The notes: generated by a model from the letters alone, not told the origin. Shown: positions 22,645 through 33,384, counted from the stretch's first letter. The stretch: DNA of 64,000 nucleotides from Pomphorhynchus laevis (GCA_012934845.2 WNNJ02002588.1:215671-279670), one strand, 5' to 3'. Made by a program: numbers and translations.

Positions 22645-23889
22645 ATGACAAAGAAGACCAACAAGCAAGCGAAACACAACAATACAACAAAGTCGGTTGG
22701 GTACGCAGATAATGAAGTGGCATGTGACTCTCACGGCTGCACGATATGGACCAAAGTAAGCTTCCCCTCAGACAGTTCTCAAACAATGACGAGTCGCAAT
22801 TTCTATTGTGGTTTCTGTGCAGCTCTTGCAATTGCAAATTTAAATAAGACTATTAACGATCTACGCTCACTAACCGAAGACACTGATAAACCATTACGAT
22901 CAGATATCCCTTATACATGTGAAGTATTCGAGCAAGATACAATACCTTCACTAGACAATGAAATCGCTCCGATCAACATAACGGCAACATCTGATACTTC
23001 AATATTCCGGAAATCTACCCCTACTCGAGTTTGGACACGAGGACATGCAAGATCGCGAATCGTAAAGGCAACAACCCTTGAAACTTCCTTATCTAACCTT
23101 AAATCCGATTTCCTGGATTCGTCAAATCTAGAGAATTCCATCATTTCTCACAAGGATACACAGAAACAAACATTCCATATCACTCATAAAACACATTCAA
23201 GACCGGAAACAAACACAGAAGCACCACATCACACAGCACTCCCAACTTTTTATTGTCCTCAAACAACCCATAGTCTATATAAAATGGATGGAACACTCAA
23301 ACAAATGATAAATCATACCAATTCCACTGTAAACAACACTGATAACCCCAATATACCTATTCTATCTGAGCCTAAACGACATAAACGCCGAACATTCGAT
23401 CGGGATAAATATTTCATCATTGTAAATTTAAATGAATCACCGAGTCCAAACAGTCTCATCCGGATTAAACATGATGTTGATTCAGTAAAGCAAGTTCTTT
23501 TAACTGTTCTCCCAACAGAAATATCAGTCGAACAAAATAGACAGGTAATACACCTCTTTCGCATTGGGAAGAAACAAGATGGTACCAAACCAAGGCTTTT
23601 GAAAGTTGTTGTTGATAGCCCCGAGACTAGTAAGCAAATCATCAAGAATTCCTTTAAGTTAAGGGGCTCCAGTATCAGACTTCTACCTGACCTCAGCACT
23701 GAAGATAGAAACAGATTGAAATCTGCAAGGAAAGAGCTTCAACAAAGAATTCAAAACGGTGAAAAAAATCTAATTGTGAAAAATTTTCAAGTTGTGCGGC
23801 GAAGGGTAAATACGCGATTCAGCCTCGGAATCCGTCTCACCGTTCCATCGACACTCTCCGCCGCACAGATTCGTGCATCCACCACGTAA
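22645..23889 (+). CDS. CR1-like LINE ORF1 protein
   Basis: A 414-residue ORF1, the presumed RNA-binding chaperone of the LINE particle. Residues about 27-60 hold the zinc motif VACDSHGC-x2-W then YCGFC (C-x4-C-x2-W-x19-C-x2-C), like the second half of a PHD finger. A Ser/Thr-rich linker follows, with STPTRVWTRGHARS around residues 125-138, a block shared with ORF1 at 41011. The C-terminal third (about 250-400) is RRM-like: RDKYFIIVNLNES, HDVDSVKQVL, HLFRIGKKQDGTKPRLLKVV, and FKLRGSSIRLLPDLS. The basic RKELQQRIQNGEKNLIVKNF lies near the end. The frame is intact. The ATG at 22645 is chosen because MTKK... aligns with MTKKYKK of the other intact copy. Confidence 0.85.
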   Translation: MTKKTNKQAKHNNTTKSVGYADNEVACDSHGCTIWTKVSFPSDSSQTMTSRNFYCGFCAALAIANLNKTINDLRSLTEDTDKPLRSDIPYTCEVFEQDTIPSLDNEIAPINITATSDTSIFRKSTPTRVWTRGHARSRIVKATTLETSLSNLKSDFLDSSNLENSIISHKDTQKQTFHITHKTHSRPETNTEAPHHTALPTFYCPQTTHSLYKMDGTLKQMINHTNSTVNNTDNPNIPILSEPKRHKRRTFDRDKYFIIVNLNESPSPNSLIRIKHDVDSVKQVLLTVLPTEISVEQNRQVIHLFRIGKKQDGTKPRLLKVVVDSPETSKQIIKNSFKLRGSSIRLLPDLSTEDRNRLKSARKELQQRIQNGEKNLIVKNFQVVRRRVNTRFSLGIRLTVPSTLSAAQIRASTT

Positions 23890-23960
23890 ACATCAATCCA
23901 ATTTCAACACCGACAGCGACACCACACTACTGCCGTTACTCTCAAAATAATATTTCCATC

Positions 23961-26718
23961 ATGTACTCTAACTGTTTAAGCATGTACAACAAATTTGACG
24001 AAATATTGTGTATCGTTAATTCAATGAACACAAACATCATAGCATTGAGTGAAACCTGGCTTAACAACGATATATATGATAATGAAATCTCAATCCCAGG
24101 CTACTTTGTTATACGATCGGATCGAACCGCCTCAAAAGGAGGTGGAGTTATATTATACGTCAAGCAACCGTTAACCATCATCGAGCACAGCATTGTATCA
24201 GATGATTCATACAACGAATATCTGTGGGCAACAGTATCTTCTCCTGATAGACAGAAACTAAAAATCGGTTTATTTTACCGATCTCCGCGCTCCGCAACTG
24301 AAAAGATTGGCATCTCTTTACGACATCACCTAACAAGCTTATCACCGATCATTATCCTAGGAGACTTCAATATGCCTCATGTCAATTGGGACCTATATAC
24401 TTCGAAACATGGTTGTGATGTTGAATCATCCAATCTCCTTGATACGTTCAACGATCTCAATCTAACCCAGCATATTCACGAACCCACTAGAAGGAAGAAG
24501 CAATAATCTGCCATTTTAGACCTCTGCTTATCACGAGGGGAACCCACAATTGATGAAATCTCTCTCAGCCCCCCCTATTGGCCACAGTGATCATTGTGTC
24601 ATTAGGCTGGCGCTTTCTGTCAGTCTCTTTAAAACAGCCCCCTCGGCAAAACCCGAATTGAATCCCTTCAAAGCGAATTTCGCAAGTATGACGCAAGCTA
24701 TTCGAAACATTCAATGGCCTAATCCATATGAAATTGGCATAGATCAGTGCTGGGAAAATTTCAAATCTACTTTGATCAATGCTCTAAATTACTTCTCCCC
24801 TTTAAAACGTCAGCGCACATCCCACAAAACTCCCATTTGGTTTGACTCGCAGATTAAACAAATGATTAAGACAAGAGACAAAATTTACAAAAAATTCAAA
24901 GAACAGAATTGTTCTTGGACCGATTACAAGGAATTACGAAATCAAGTTACGGCACTCAAACGTCAGAAACGCAGGTGCTTCGTTTCCAATCTTTGTCGAT
25001 CATCAAAAAGATATCCCAGTAAATTGTTCAAACATATCAGCTCATTAAAATCAACTACGTCTGAGATTAACTCTATATTTATGGAAACCGGTGAGCTCAC
25101 ATCTGATGACAAAGCAATTGCCAATATTTTCCTAGATCAATTCACGCTAGAGAGTCCTACCTGTCAGTATTGCCCCAGATTCTCCACTGCTCAATATCCG
25201 TGTTACGAATTTACTCCATTTGATAAATTTGAGGTTCTTAACGAACTTCTAAAGCTACCACGATCAATTGCGGCAGGACCAGACAATATTCCTCCAATTC
25301 TTCTTCGGGAACTTGCACCAGTAATATATGAACCTTTACACACCATATTCGATTTCTCCTTGTCAACAGGCTGTATACCATCAGATTGGAAATGTTCTAT
25401 AATCCGACCTCTCTACAAAAAAGGCGACCGTAATCTAGCAAGCAACTATCGGCCCATAAGCCTTACCTGCGTTGCTTGTAAAGTGCTAGAGAAACTGCTT
25501 TTTAAACGAATCATCGGGCACCTAGAAGATAACCAAGTACTCTGCGACAGCCAGCATGGTTTCCGCCCAGGAAGATCTACTGTCACAAACCTCATACTTG
25601 CGAGGAGTGATTGGACCAGATATGCCGAGGCTGGAGTTAGTGTTGATGTTTTGTTTTTCGACCTCAGCAAAGCATTTGATCGGATATACTATGATGTCCT
25701 CTTTATTACGCTGGAACAGTACGGCATCAGAGGAACCCTCCTTAATTGGATTAACTCCTTCCTTAGAAATCGGAAGATTACTGTATTGGCTAATAAACAA
25801 ATGTCAAAAACAAGAAATCCTGGACGCGGTGTTCCTCAGGGATCGGTACTCAGTCCATTGCTCTTCATTATTTACATCAACGAGCTTACTACAGCTATTT
25901 CGAGTCCATGTGGTTTATATGCCGACGACTTGAAAATTTGGCGACCAATAATCGATAGCCGAGATCCAATGATACTCCAGAGAGACATTGATAATATTAA
26001 GGTATGGTGTAATCAACTGGGACTGGTATTAAACCCCGATAAGTCAAAACATATGCGCATCGGACATCTACACATCAATTCATCATATACCATTGACGGA
26101 AGAGAAATTGAAACAGTTCTCCAATTTCAAGACCTTGGAGTGATCGTAAATAGAAGCTTATCGACCATCCCACATACCAGTCACACAGTTGCTAAATGCC
26201 GTCGAATTTTAGGACTTATTAGAAGGACCATTGGCCAGCTTGACGCATCCAGTTTTAAGTTAATTTACAATGCTTATGTCTTATCTTTAATGAGATACGC
26301 TTCACCTGCCTGTCACCCTCAAACTACGACAGAGATGAACCTGTACGAATCCATATTACGCAAAGCCACACATCTTGTGCCCAGCCAACGCAAGCTCTCA
26401 TTCATTTTTCGACTCCACGCACTTGGTGTGACCACAGTGAAGAAATCTTTAAAGTCATCTGATTTAATGTTTGTGTGGACAACGCCTAATGTTCAAAAAG
26501 GGCAGAGGGAACATGTTTGTCGCAAACTGTTCGAACTTCGAAATTCAAACAGATTGAGGGGACATCACCTTACGTTAAAGACCCACATTCGTCCACGAAG
26601 AAGATTTAACACAATTGTCAACCGAACGTGGAAAAGCTGGAATAAGCTACCAAGTCAAGTGGTTTCGGCCTCCAGTATTTTGTCCTTCAAGAGAAATCTG
26701 AAGAATGTACTAACTTAA
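23961..26718 (+). pseudogene. CR1-like LINE ORF2 (APE endonuclease plus RT), two lesions
   Basis: Endonuclease 23961-24600: LSETWLNNDIYDNE, SKGGGVILYVK, LFYRSPRS, IILGDFNMPHVNWD, and IGHSDHCVI after the break. A TAA at 24504 interrupts the frame, and a run of seven C at 24569-24575 shifts it by one base. RT and C-terminus 24550-26718 are one open frame of 722 codons: PIWFDSQIK, IAAGPDNIPPILLREL, YRPISLTCVACKVLEKLL, QHGFRPGRSTVTNLI, FFDLSKAFDRIYYD, GVPQGSVLSPLLFIIYINEL, YADDLKIWRPI, FQDLGVIVNRSL, and the terminal RTWKSWNKLPSQVV. The catalytic YADD is present. The frame is open upstream of 23961 into ORF1, so the true ORF2 start is uncertain. Confidence 0.85.
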
Positions 26719-26768
26719 AACAATCGGATTTTCATTGATATTTTTTTAACCCTGTACCCAGCCTGTAC

Positions 26769-26811
26769 GAGCTCTACGCTCTTTTGCTGCTGTTGTATTT
26801 AATAATAATAA
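26769..26811 (+). promoter_or_regulatory. LINE 3'-end hairpin plus (TAA)n tail
   Basis: GAGC-TCTAC-GCTC hairpin followed about 20 bases on by AATAATAATAAA. The same layout closes the CR1 copies at 30051, 17158 (inverted), 16532 (inverted) and 36857 (inverted). It is probably the RT recognition structure, as 3' stem-loops are in other CR1/L2-like LINEs. Confidence 0.7.
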
Positions 26812-27049
26812 ATTTATCGGACTTTCATAGCGATATATGCCAAATAAAATGTAAACGAGTAATCTAAATGACTTTTAGCAACTCCTATTATCTTAAAGGT
26901 TCTCCCGTTAGATTACTAAATGATCTTGACAAGTATGAACGTGAACGTCTTCGAGAGGTTAGACAATTATTGAGATCGCGCTTAGATGCAGGAGAAACAA
27001 ACTTAAGAATTCGGAATTTTCAAATTGTGCGACGAGGGACTCGCTTGAA

Positions 27050-29989
27050 TTGGACTCCGCTGTTTGTGGATTAGATTTAGCTCCTCTCGTCGCTTCTAGC
27101 TTATCCAACATACCCATTACAAATGCATGTGATTACTTAGATGACATTGTTTATTATCAATCACCGTTGTGGTCTGCTCTGGCGAAATCCAATAGTGCTA
27201 ACAGTAAGGGAAATAACACATGTGCTTCAATAGGCTATAGTTCTGTGATCTTGTATACTAACGCACGCAGTCTTCTTAATAAAATTCACGAATTGAAGCA
27301 ACGTATTCAATATTCCCAGCCCTTGTTAATAGCAATAACAGAAAGCTGGCTTAACTCCGATATATCTGATCACGAGATTGAAATAGCTAATTATTCTTCT
27401 TATCGTGTCGATAGGACCGGAAAGAGAGGAGGTGGGGTAATTTTATATTTACATAATAGTGTAGCGTTTATGACCTTAAGTGCCAAGTCTGAAGGTGGTA
27501 CAGAAACACTATGGGGCAATATATTACTGTCCGGTCATGTGTTAGTTACTATTGGTCTTATATATCGTAGTCCAAGAATGGATGTTTGTTCCATAGTTGA
27601 TACATTATTAAAGTTTGGATCCCGTAGTAATGTGGTAGTAGTGGGTGATCTAAATATGCCTTCTATAGACTGGACTAACTTCTTATGCTTAAATAACAAT
27701 AATTATTCATCAGCATTCCTTGATACTATCAATTTTCTTAATCTAACGCAACATGTCTCAATGTTTACTCGTTCCTCTGGAGACCATCAATCTTTGCTTG
27801 ATATTTGTCTTACTTCCGATAAATATTTGATCACCGGTATAACATATTTGGATCCCTTAGGCAGCTCTGATCATTCTGTTATTCGCTTTAATACAAACTT
27901 ATCTAATATATTGTCACAACCTGAGTCTTCATGTATGTCAGTACAATGTTTCAAAACCAATTACAGTTTAGTACGTCAATCCCTTCTCGGTACAAATTGG
28001 TATGATCCATTGATTTTTGGAGTTGAATCATCTTGGCAACAATTTGAAACTCTAATGATATCGCTCCTTCTACGTTTCTCACCTCGTAAGGTAGCAACTG
28101 CCCGTGCACGCACAAATCCTTGGTTTGATAAGGAGCTTCAAGATGCATTGAGATCCAAGAAGCAAAAATTCGTAAGGTATAGGAATGGAGAAACTGATTA
28201 TAGGTCATTTAAAAAGTGTCGGAATCATTTCACATATCTCAAGAGACTTAAAAAGCGGCAATTTGAACAAGTACTGATAGGAAAGTCAGCCAACAATCCT
28301 AACATATTATTTAAATATGCAAATTTTAAAAGTAATGTTCGATCTTCTAGCTCTATCATTGGAAACAATGGACGCATTCTAGTAGATCATTTCGATATTG
28401 CTAATGCATTTGGTCGTAAATTTCTCGTATCAGCTACTACTTCTCCTTGTATAGAAATTACTCGTATTAATCCGTCAATTTTTGATATTCTTCACTTGTT
28501 CACAGTTCAAGATGTTATGAAAGAGTTTAAACGACTGAAACCGTCGGGCTCGATTTGCCCAGATTTACTTCCCTCAATATACCTGAAGAATCTTCATGAT
28601 GTCATTGCTGCGCCTTTATATAGGATATTTATAGCATCATTATATTACGGTATAGTCCCGAATGCATGGAAACGCTCTATCATTAAGCCGCTTCATAAGA
28701 AAGGTGATCGATCATGTGTAGATAACTACCGACCGGTTAGTTTAACCTCTGTATCGTGTCGTGTATTAGAGAGATTACTTTATCGGATAATCAGTAGCTA
28801 CCTAGAATCATACAGGTTACTTTCTACTAATCAGCACGGATTCCGTAAAAACTGTTCCACAGTAACCAACCTTTTATTGGCACAGGAAAGTTGGGGTTCC
28901 ATAGTGGATGAGGGGTATGCTGTCGATGTCATATTTTTTGACTTCTCCAAAGCATTTGATCATGTACCCCATGACAAGTTGATTATGAAGATAAGTGCAT
29001 TTAAAATCAATCCAATTATCATTCGTTGGATATGCAACTTTCTTTCTGGTCGCACATACCAGGTCGCCATTAACGGTACCCTTTCCGAGCATTATCCAGT
29101 TAATGCCGGTGTCCCGCAAGGGTCTGTATTGGGTCCTTTGCTGTTTTGTATTTTCATCAACGATCTACCCAGTGTAATAAGTTCGCATTCATTATTATTT
29201 GCTGACGATTTAAAAATTTGGAGAGCCATCAAGTCGAATTATGATCGTAACATTCTTCAATCAGATATTGACACGGTTCTTAAGTGGGCACGTTCTAATG
29301 GTCTGTCTGTTAATGCCTCGAAGTGCACTTGCATGCACATTCGATCACGTAATATTGTTCCAGTGCCGATATATCATCTCGGGGATCGAGTGATTAAATT
29401 GGTTTCGAGCTATAAAGATCTTGGCGTATTGATAACGGATGATTTCTCCACTCGCCAAAACACTGAGTACATTTGTTCGAAGGCCATGCGTATGGTTGGT
29501 TTCCTTCGCCGATCATTCAGCTATGTGAGTCCACGTTCTTTTAGAGTTCTTGCAAACGCTTTTGTACTAAGTCATTTGTTATATGCTTCTCAATGTTCAT
29601 ACCCTCGAACCAGAGATGAGATTAATCGACTTGAGAAGGTGCTACGTAGGGCAACAAAATTAGTACATTCTTTGAGAGAACTTCCTTACGAGGACCGTCT
29701 TCGGTCTTTAAATATGCAGTCATTATGTGATATTCGTGACTCGCGGGATCTGTGTCTTGTATGGGAGGTATTTCACAATGAACACCATGTGTTGCGTGGG
29801 CTCTTCAACATTCGATCAACTCGAGCTTTGCGAGGTCACTCGTTTTATCTTAGTCGCCAACGAATAGTACATTCTAGGACGATTCAATTTGGACAACGAA
29901 TAATAAATTCATGGAATCGTTTAAGCGATGCTATTGTAAATGCGGGAACTCGTGAGCTCTTTAAACGACAGATTATTTTAAATTGTTAA
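27050..29989 (+). CDS. CR1-like LINE ORF2 protein (endonuclease plus reverse transcriptase), open
   Basis: 979 residues with no interruption. The APE-type endonuclease nicks the target; RT copies the RNA at the nick. Endonuclease motifs: LLIAITESWLNSDI (about residue 90), RGGGVILYLHN, GLIYRSPRMD, VVVGDLNMPSIDW and LGSSDHSVIRF (about 275). Linker: NPWFDKELQ. RT: IIKPLHKKGDRSCVDNYRPV, NQHGFRKNCSTVTNLL, FFDFSKAFDHVPHDKL, GVPQGSVLGPLLFCIFINDL, LFADDLKIWRAI (about 720). The C-terminal domain has LEKVLRRATKLVHSLRELPY and INSWNRLSDAIVNAG. The catalytic aspartates are present. Because ORF1 is missing, the element as a whole cannot be autonomous in the usual way, but ORF2 looks functional. Confidence 0.9.
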   Translation: MDSAVCGLDLAPLVASSLSNIPITNACDYLDDIVYYQSPLWSALAKSNSANSKGNNTCASIGYSSVILYTNARSLLNKIHELKQRIQYSQPLLIAITESWLNSDISDHEIEIANYSSYRVDRTGKRGGGVILYLHNSVAFMTLSAKSEGGTETLWGNILLSGHVLVTIGLIYRSPRMDVCSIVDTLLKFGSRSNVVVVGDLNMPSIDWTNFLCLNNNNYSSAFLDTINFLNLTQHVSMFTRSSGDHQSLLDICLTSDKYLITGITYLDPLGSSDHSVIRFNTNLSNILSQPESSCMSVQCFKTNYSLVRQSLLGTNWYDPLIFGVESSWQQFETLMISLLLRFSPRKVATARARTNPWFDKELQDALRSKKQKFVRYRNGETDYRSFKKCRNHFTYLKRLKKRQFEQVLIGKSANNPNILFKYANFKSNVRSSSSIIGNNGRILVDHFDIANAFGRKFLVSATTSPCIEITRINPSIFDILHLFTVQDVMKEFKRLKPSGSICPDLLPSIYLKNLHDVIAAPLYRIFIASLYYGIVPNAWKRSIIKPLHKKGDRSCVDNYRPVSLTSVSCRVLERLLYRIISSYLESYRLLSTNQHGFRKNCSTVTNLLLAQESWGSIVDEGYAVDVIFFDFSKAFDHVPHDKLIMKISAFKINPIIIRWICNFLSGRTYQVAINGTLSEHYPVNAGVPQGSVLGPLLFCIFINDLPSVISSHSLLFADDLKIWRAIKSNYDRNILQSDIDTVLKWARSNGLSVNASKCTCMHIRSRNIVPVPIYHLGDRVIKLVSSYKDLGVLITDDFSTRQNTEYICSKAMRMVGFLRRSFSYVSPRSFRVLANAFVLSHLLYASQCSYPRTRDEINRLEKVLRRATKLVHSLRELPYEDRLRSLNMQSLCDIRDSRDLCLVWEVFHNEHHVLRGLFNIRSTRALRGHSFYLSRQRIVHSRTIQFGQRIINSWNRLSDAIVNAGTRELFKRQIILNC

Positions 29990-30062
29990 CTGATTTGTTT
30001 TTGATTTTCTCTTTTTCTTTTATTTTGACTATCGATTTGTCAGCAACTGTGAGCTATGCTCG

Positions 30063-30077
30063 TAACGTTGTCTACAT
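30063..30077. repeat. Target-site duplication, left copy
   Basis: TAACGTTGTCTACAT, repeated exactly at 33561-33575. It brackets the CXC/RLE LINE. The sequence belongs to the 3' UTR of CR1 copy B2. Confidence 0.9.
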
Positions 30078-30175
30078 TTTTTTATGTGAAAACTGATTTA
30101 TTGAGAAATTTACAATGATGATTGTTACTCTCAAATGGGCCGTAATGTTTATAAATGTTTAAACAACAAGTTTTC

Positions 30176-30840
30176 TCAAGCTATTGTCGTCATCTGCCGA
30201 CAGGGGTGCCGTCTTGTCGAGCGAGGACACCGGAGGCTCGCAGACACTGCACGAGCTAATGCAAATCCGATGCGCCTCTTTAGGTGACTTAGTACACTTG
30301 GGTAAGCGGATCTGTTACTCAGGGTTCGCTTGGCGGTGATATCTCTGAGTATACCCATGGCGTATTTTCCGATTCCGCCAGAAGTCGAGAATATGGCAGG
30401 AACAAAATATCCGTGTTCGACGATTGATATTCTCTCGGCATACTTTGACTGCTTACGGGATTCATTGTAGAGGAAAGAGGATTCTGGGCTACGGTTGACG
30501 TTAGATTGGGCAAGTGTTGAAAAAACGTTGACGTCTATAAACGTCCGCTCGAATCTTTCGCCCCGCATCCCACAGCATACCACATCGAGTCGTGCACCGC
30601 TTTCTCTTGACGTTGTTTCCTTCTCGAAGATCAATGTCTCCGGAACCTCCGCAAGTACGGGCTCAGTAGCAACTCCATGGCATACCTCCGAAAGTTCTAA
30701 GGCAAGGATGTCGCGTACGGCATTATGGCGTATAATCGGAAGACCACCCGTTTTACAGGAGAGAGCATGACTGACAGACTGTGTTGTTCCACATGCGCAT
30801 TTGTCTTGAGATACGTTTGGGGGGGGTCCAACCATAACGC
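30176..30840 (-). CDS. Zinc knuckle plus restriction-like endonuclease domain of the same LINE
   Basis: C-terminal part in the next frame. A zinc knuckle C-x-C-x7-H-x3-C (CACGTTQSVSHALSC) is followed by GGLPIIRHNAVRDILALEL, then ARLDVVCCG and RTFIDVNVF, the R...HN and (P)D-(D/E)-type arrangement of restriction-like endonucleases of R2-like LINEs. The tail is basic (RLRCPRS/RRHPCRQ type). Copy 2 at 60013-60429 reads WTP straight into the knuckle in one frame, so this domain belongs to the same protein. I cannot place the clade within RLE-bearing LINEs. Confidence 0.75.
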
Positions 30841-33254
30841 GAACATAAGGCATCACTGAACTCGTTACGACTGAGATGAAAACCATCCTTGACGAGCGGT
30901 AGTGCACTTAACCAAGTTGACGCACCAACCATTGCAGCATGTGCGATAATGTTGGAAGATGCCGAGTCCATGCACTGGATAGTGGAAAGTAATTTGTTTT
31001 GGAAAGCCTGTGTCCTCATTTTAGAAATATTGTGAATTGTAGATTTCTGCAAATGACACAGATCGATGACATTTAGCCCGTAATCGAATGTTTTGCAAAT
31101 TTTTTCCGAGTATTCATACTCAACGGCACATGCATGTGTCGGGTCCGTGATCCCAATACCACCCAACTTTATCGGAATTGATAAAACTGATTTCCAGTTC
31201 GAGTCAACCTTGATTTGTGTTAATTCAGGTATTAACCTTTCGAAAATGGTCGAACTTACTGAATCAAATTGGGATGGTGAACACTGGACAGTTCTTAGCA
31301 GATGGGACCATTTGAACTGAAACGATTTTGTGAAACCGGCATACGCTACATGAGGGTCAACGTAGGAAATTGACACGAGGCGTTCCAATAACGAAACCCA
31401 TTTACAACATTTTTCGGATATATAGTCGTCGATAAACTTTTCCGTACCAACCGGTGCGCCCAAAATTGAAATGCCTGAAATCGAGTGATTAACCGCTATT
31501 TTTGGAGTAGAAAAGTCAGCACTCGGATGACCTAGTAGTTGCGTTTTTGTCGCATTGACATGATAACCATATATTGGTCCTTTTCTAATTAGTATTTCCC
31601 ATACTTTCTGCAAGTCGACCATAGTCCCTACGAAATTCGAATCGTCTGCAAACCATCGTTGCAGCACACTAGGAACCGCTCTAGCGATTTCATTCACCAA
31701 TGGAAGGGTAGCCATCGAAAAAGCCGTCATAGCGAACGGATCACCTTGAGTAAATCCCTCTTCTGACTGTATACTATCTCCACCGAGACAGAGTTTGGCT
31801 GGTCGCATGTATATGTTGTTCAGTGCTGTATACAACGAAGGGCATACATATTGAATGTTGTGTAGTGCAGCTTTTCTGTTAATGGCATTAAATGCATTAG
31901 AGGCATCAACTGCCAGGATGCAATGGTCTTCCTTCGCTTGGAAAGCATCCCGTACAGATCGAATGGCATACTCAATCCCCGCTTTCTGTGAGGCGGCTAA
32001 CTGTATACAACCGGCGGATTCCTGTAAATCAAAGGTAATGATCTTTAGGAGAGCCTTACAAATGATTCGCCTTGGAACCTCGCATATTCCAATCGGACGA
32101 ACCCCTCCATTCTTCTTCTTGATTGCTACAAGCCTGCAAGCTGTAAAAGCATCAAGTGAGCCGGGAATCACGCTTTCCGCTGCGATATGAGTTCCAAGGT
32201 CGGCAAGAGCCTTTGCCAATGACTGTGAATGACTGCCAAACTTAGTAAGCATGCTGCGCCATAAGTTCGAGTCCATCCCTGATGGACCAGCACTGCCGTT
32301 GGTCTCAAGACTTGCCTTGATAATTCTCTCCTCGTCGAGTTCGAAAAATCGAACTGGATGATGCCGCAAGGAATCGTGCAAGGGGAATTGTAACAATGCT
32401 TCGGGACGAGCTGTTGAGGCTTTGGGGTGAAGGCTCTGTAGAATATCCTTCACGGAACTGCCGTTGATTTTGGTGTCATAAGATAGTACGCCTTCCTCAT
32501 AATCCCCTGTCAGAACAGATCCCGCTGCACTAAGCTTACCATTCGTTATCATTCGAATGTATCGTTTTTTCCAATCTTGTTTAGTAATCGGTTTTGTTCT
32601 TCTCATGTTTTGCTGCAAGTATTCTGCTTCTTCACATAGCTCAATAAAACGCTTCTCACTCCACAAGAGTAAGCGTCGTTCTATGGTTTTCCGAATCGAG
32701 GCGATTTTCCTCGTGTGGATTCTCTGAAGAATTAGGTGTGAGAATACGGACGCCATCTTTAGGGAATCAATTGACTGTGGCTGTGACTGTGTAATGTCGG
32801 CGAAGAAGGATGTTAAAATCTGTATGAATTTATGGCTTGCCGAACAAGCAGGTAGTGTCATGAGATTAGGTCGCCATTGACACGTCTGCTCAAATAAATC
32901 GGCTGGCGACATCGCCTCGGACAGAGTTGCGCAACCAGTCAAGGTGCTCACAATGTTGTTACCGTTTTGTTCGGAAATGTTAGTACCGCCGGTAGGAAAT
33001 ACACTATTTGTACAAAGTGTATTCTGAGTCATTCCATTACCGAAGGGAATCGTTTCATCAACTCTATTTATTGGTTCATCGGCGGAAGTCGAAGGTACCA
33101 TCTGAAGTACAATATTTGTACGATTGTTACAGTCGGGAGCACGACAATTCACACAAGGAACTCCTGCCTTCGCGCATCTGCAAGCTTTACATTTCGCAGA
33201 CGGACCATTGCATCCGCAGCACAATCTCTGACCTGATGGTTTTCCTTTGGGCAT
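30753..33254 (-). CDS. CXC-RT protein of the RLE-type LINE (main frame)
   Basis: 833 residues in one frame. Residues 11-44 form a cysteine cluster (CCGCNGPSAKCKACRCAKAG, then VPCVNCRAPDCNN) resembling half of a CXC/CRC DNA-binding domain. A helical region follows (130-290). RT motifs: SAGPSGMD (about 322), RLVAIKKKNGGVRPIGI (375-390), AVDASNAFNAINR (448-460), GFTQGDPFAM (500-509), RWFADDSNFVG (533-543) and GYHVNATKTQLLG. The catalytic pairs D (VDASNAF) and FADD are intact. The frame runs off after RYGWTPP, where a C-run of about eight bases shifts it; the downstream frame (30830-30176) carries the endonuclease. The start ATG (33254) directly precedes the cysteine cluster. Confidence 0.85.
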   Translation of the reverse strand: MPKGKPSGQRLCCGCNGPSAKCKACRCAKAGVPCVNCRAPDCNNRTNIVLQMVPSTSADEPINRVDETIPFGNGMTQNTLCTNSVFPTGGTNISEQNGNNIVSTLTGCATLSEAMSPADLFEQTCQWRPNLMTLPACSASHKFIQILTSFFADITQSQPQSIDSLKMASVFSHLILQRIHTRKIASIRKTIERRLLLWSEKRFIELCEEAEYLQQNMRRTKPITKQDWKKRYIRMITNGKLSAAGSVLTGDYEEGVLSYDTKINGSSVKDILQSLHPKASTARPEALLQFPLHDSLRHHPVRFFELDEERIIKASLETNGSAGPSGMDSNLWRSMLTKFGSHSQSLAKALADLGTHIAAESVIPGSLDAFTACRLVAIKKKNGGVRPIGICEVPRRIICKALLKIITFDLQESAGCIQLAASQKAGIEYAIRSVRDAFQAKEDHCILAVDASNAFNAINRKAALHNIQYVCPSLYTALNNIYMRPAKLCLGGDSIQSEEGFTQGDPFAMTAFSMATLPLVNEIARAVPSVLQRWFADDSNFVGTMVDLQKVWEILIRKGPIYGYHVNATKTQLLGHPSADFSTPKIAVNHSISGISILGAPVGTEKFIDDYISEKCCKWVSLLERLVSISYVDPHVAYAGFTKSFQFKWSHLLRTVQCSPSQFDSVSSTIFERLIPELTQIKVDSNWKSVLSIPIKLGGIGITDPTHACAVEYEYSEKICKTFDYGLNVIDLCHLQKSTIHNISKMRTQAFQNKLLSTIQCMDSASSNIIAHAAMVGASTWLSALPLVKDGFHLSRNEFSDALCSRYGWTPPKRISRQMRMWNNTVCQSCSLL

Positions 33255-33384
33255 GATTGTTTGCTTCGTTATATGTCGGCGAGCGTGAGCGAGCCGACGC
33301 AGTCCTTGTAATTAGTGTATGATAACTGTATTAATAATAATAACCAAGAAAGTTGTGTGGTAAGTTGTTCAGAAATTATCTTGA

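Larger units (their letters stand above)
22382..26811 (+). mobile_element. CR1-like LINE, near complete (copy B1)
   Basis: All parts are in order: 9-bp tandem array (22382-22461), 180-bp leader, ORF1 (22645-23889), ORF2 (EN 23961 onward, RT to 26718), a 3' UTR with a GAGC/GCTC hairpin (26769-26781) and an AATAATAATAAA tail (26801-26811). Only two lesions are seen in ORF2: one in-frame TAA and a one-base excess in a C-run. ORF1 and ORF2 are in different frames, with ORF2 open back into the end of ORF1. The copy appears young. Confidence 0.85.
26850..30077 (+). mobile_element. CR1-like LINE copy B2 (5'-truncated in ORF1, ORF2 open)
   Basis: Begins in the last 68 codons of an ORF1 (26868-27074: YYLKGSPVRLLNDLDKYERE, then NLRIRNFQIVRR), followed by a complete ORF2 that overlaps it by 25 bases. 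The 3' UTR carries the hairpin GAGCTATGCTC (30051-30061). The element's (AAT)n tail has been separated from it: it lies at 33576-33587, beyond the CXC/RLE LINE that inserted after 30077. It sits 40 bp downstream of copy B1 in the same orientation. Confidence 0.85.

Noticed and set aside
30495-30770. Plus-strand frames inside the RLE LINE
   Set aside because: Shadow frames opposite the real coding strand, with no family features.
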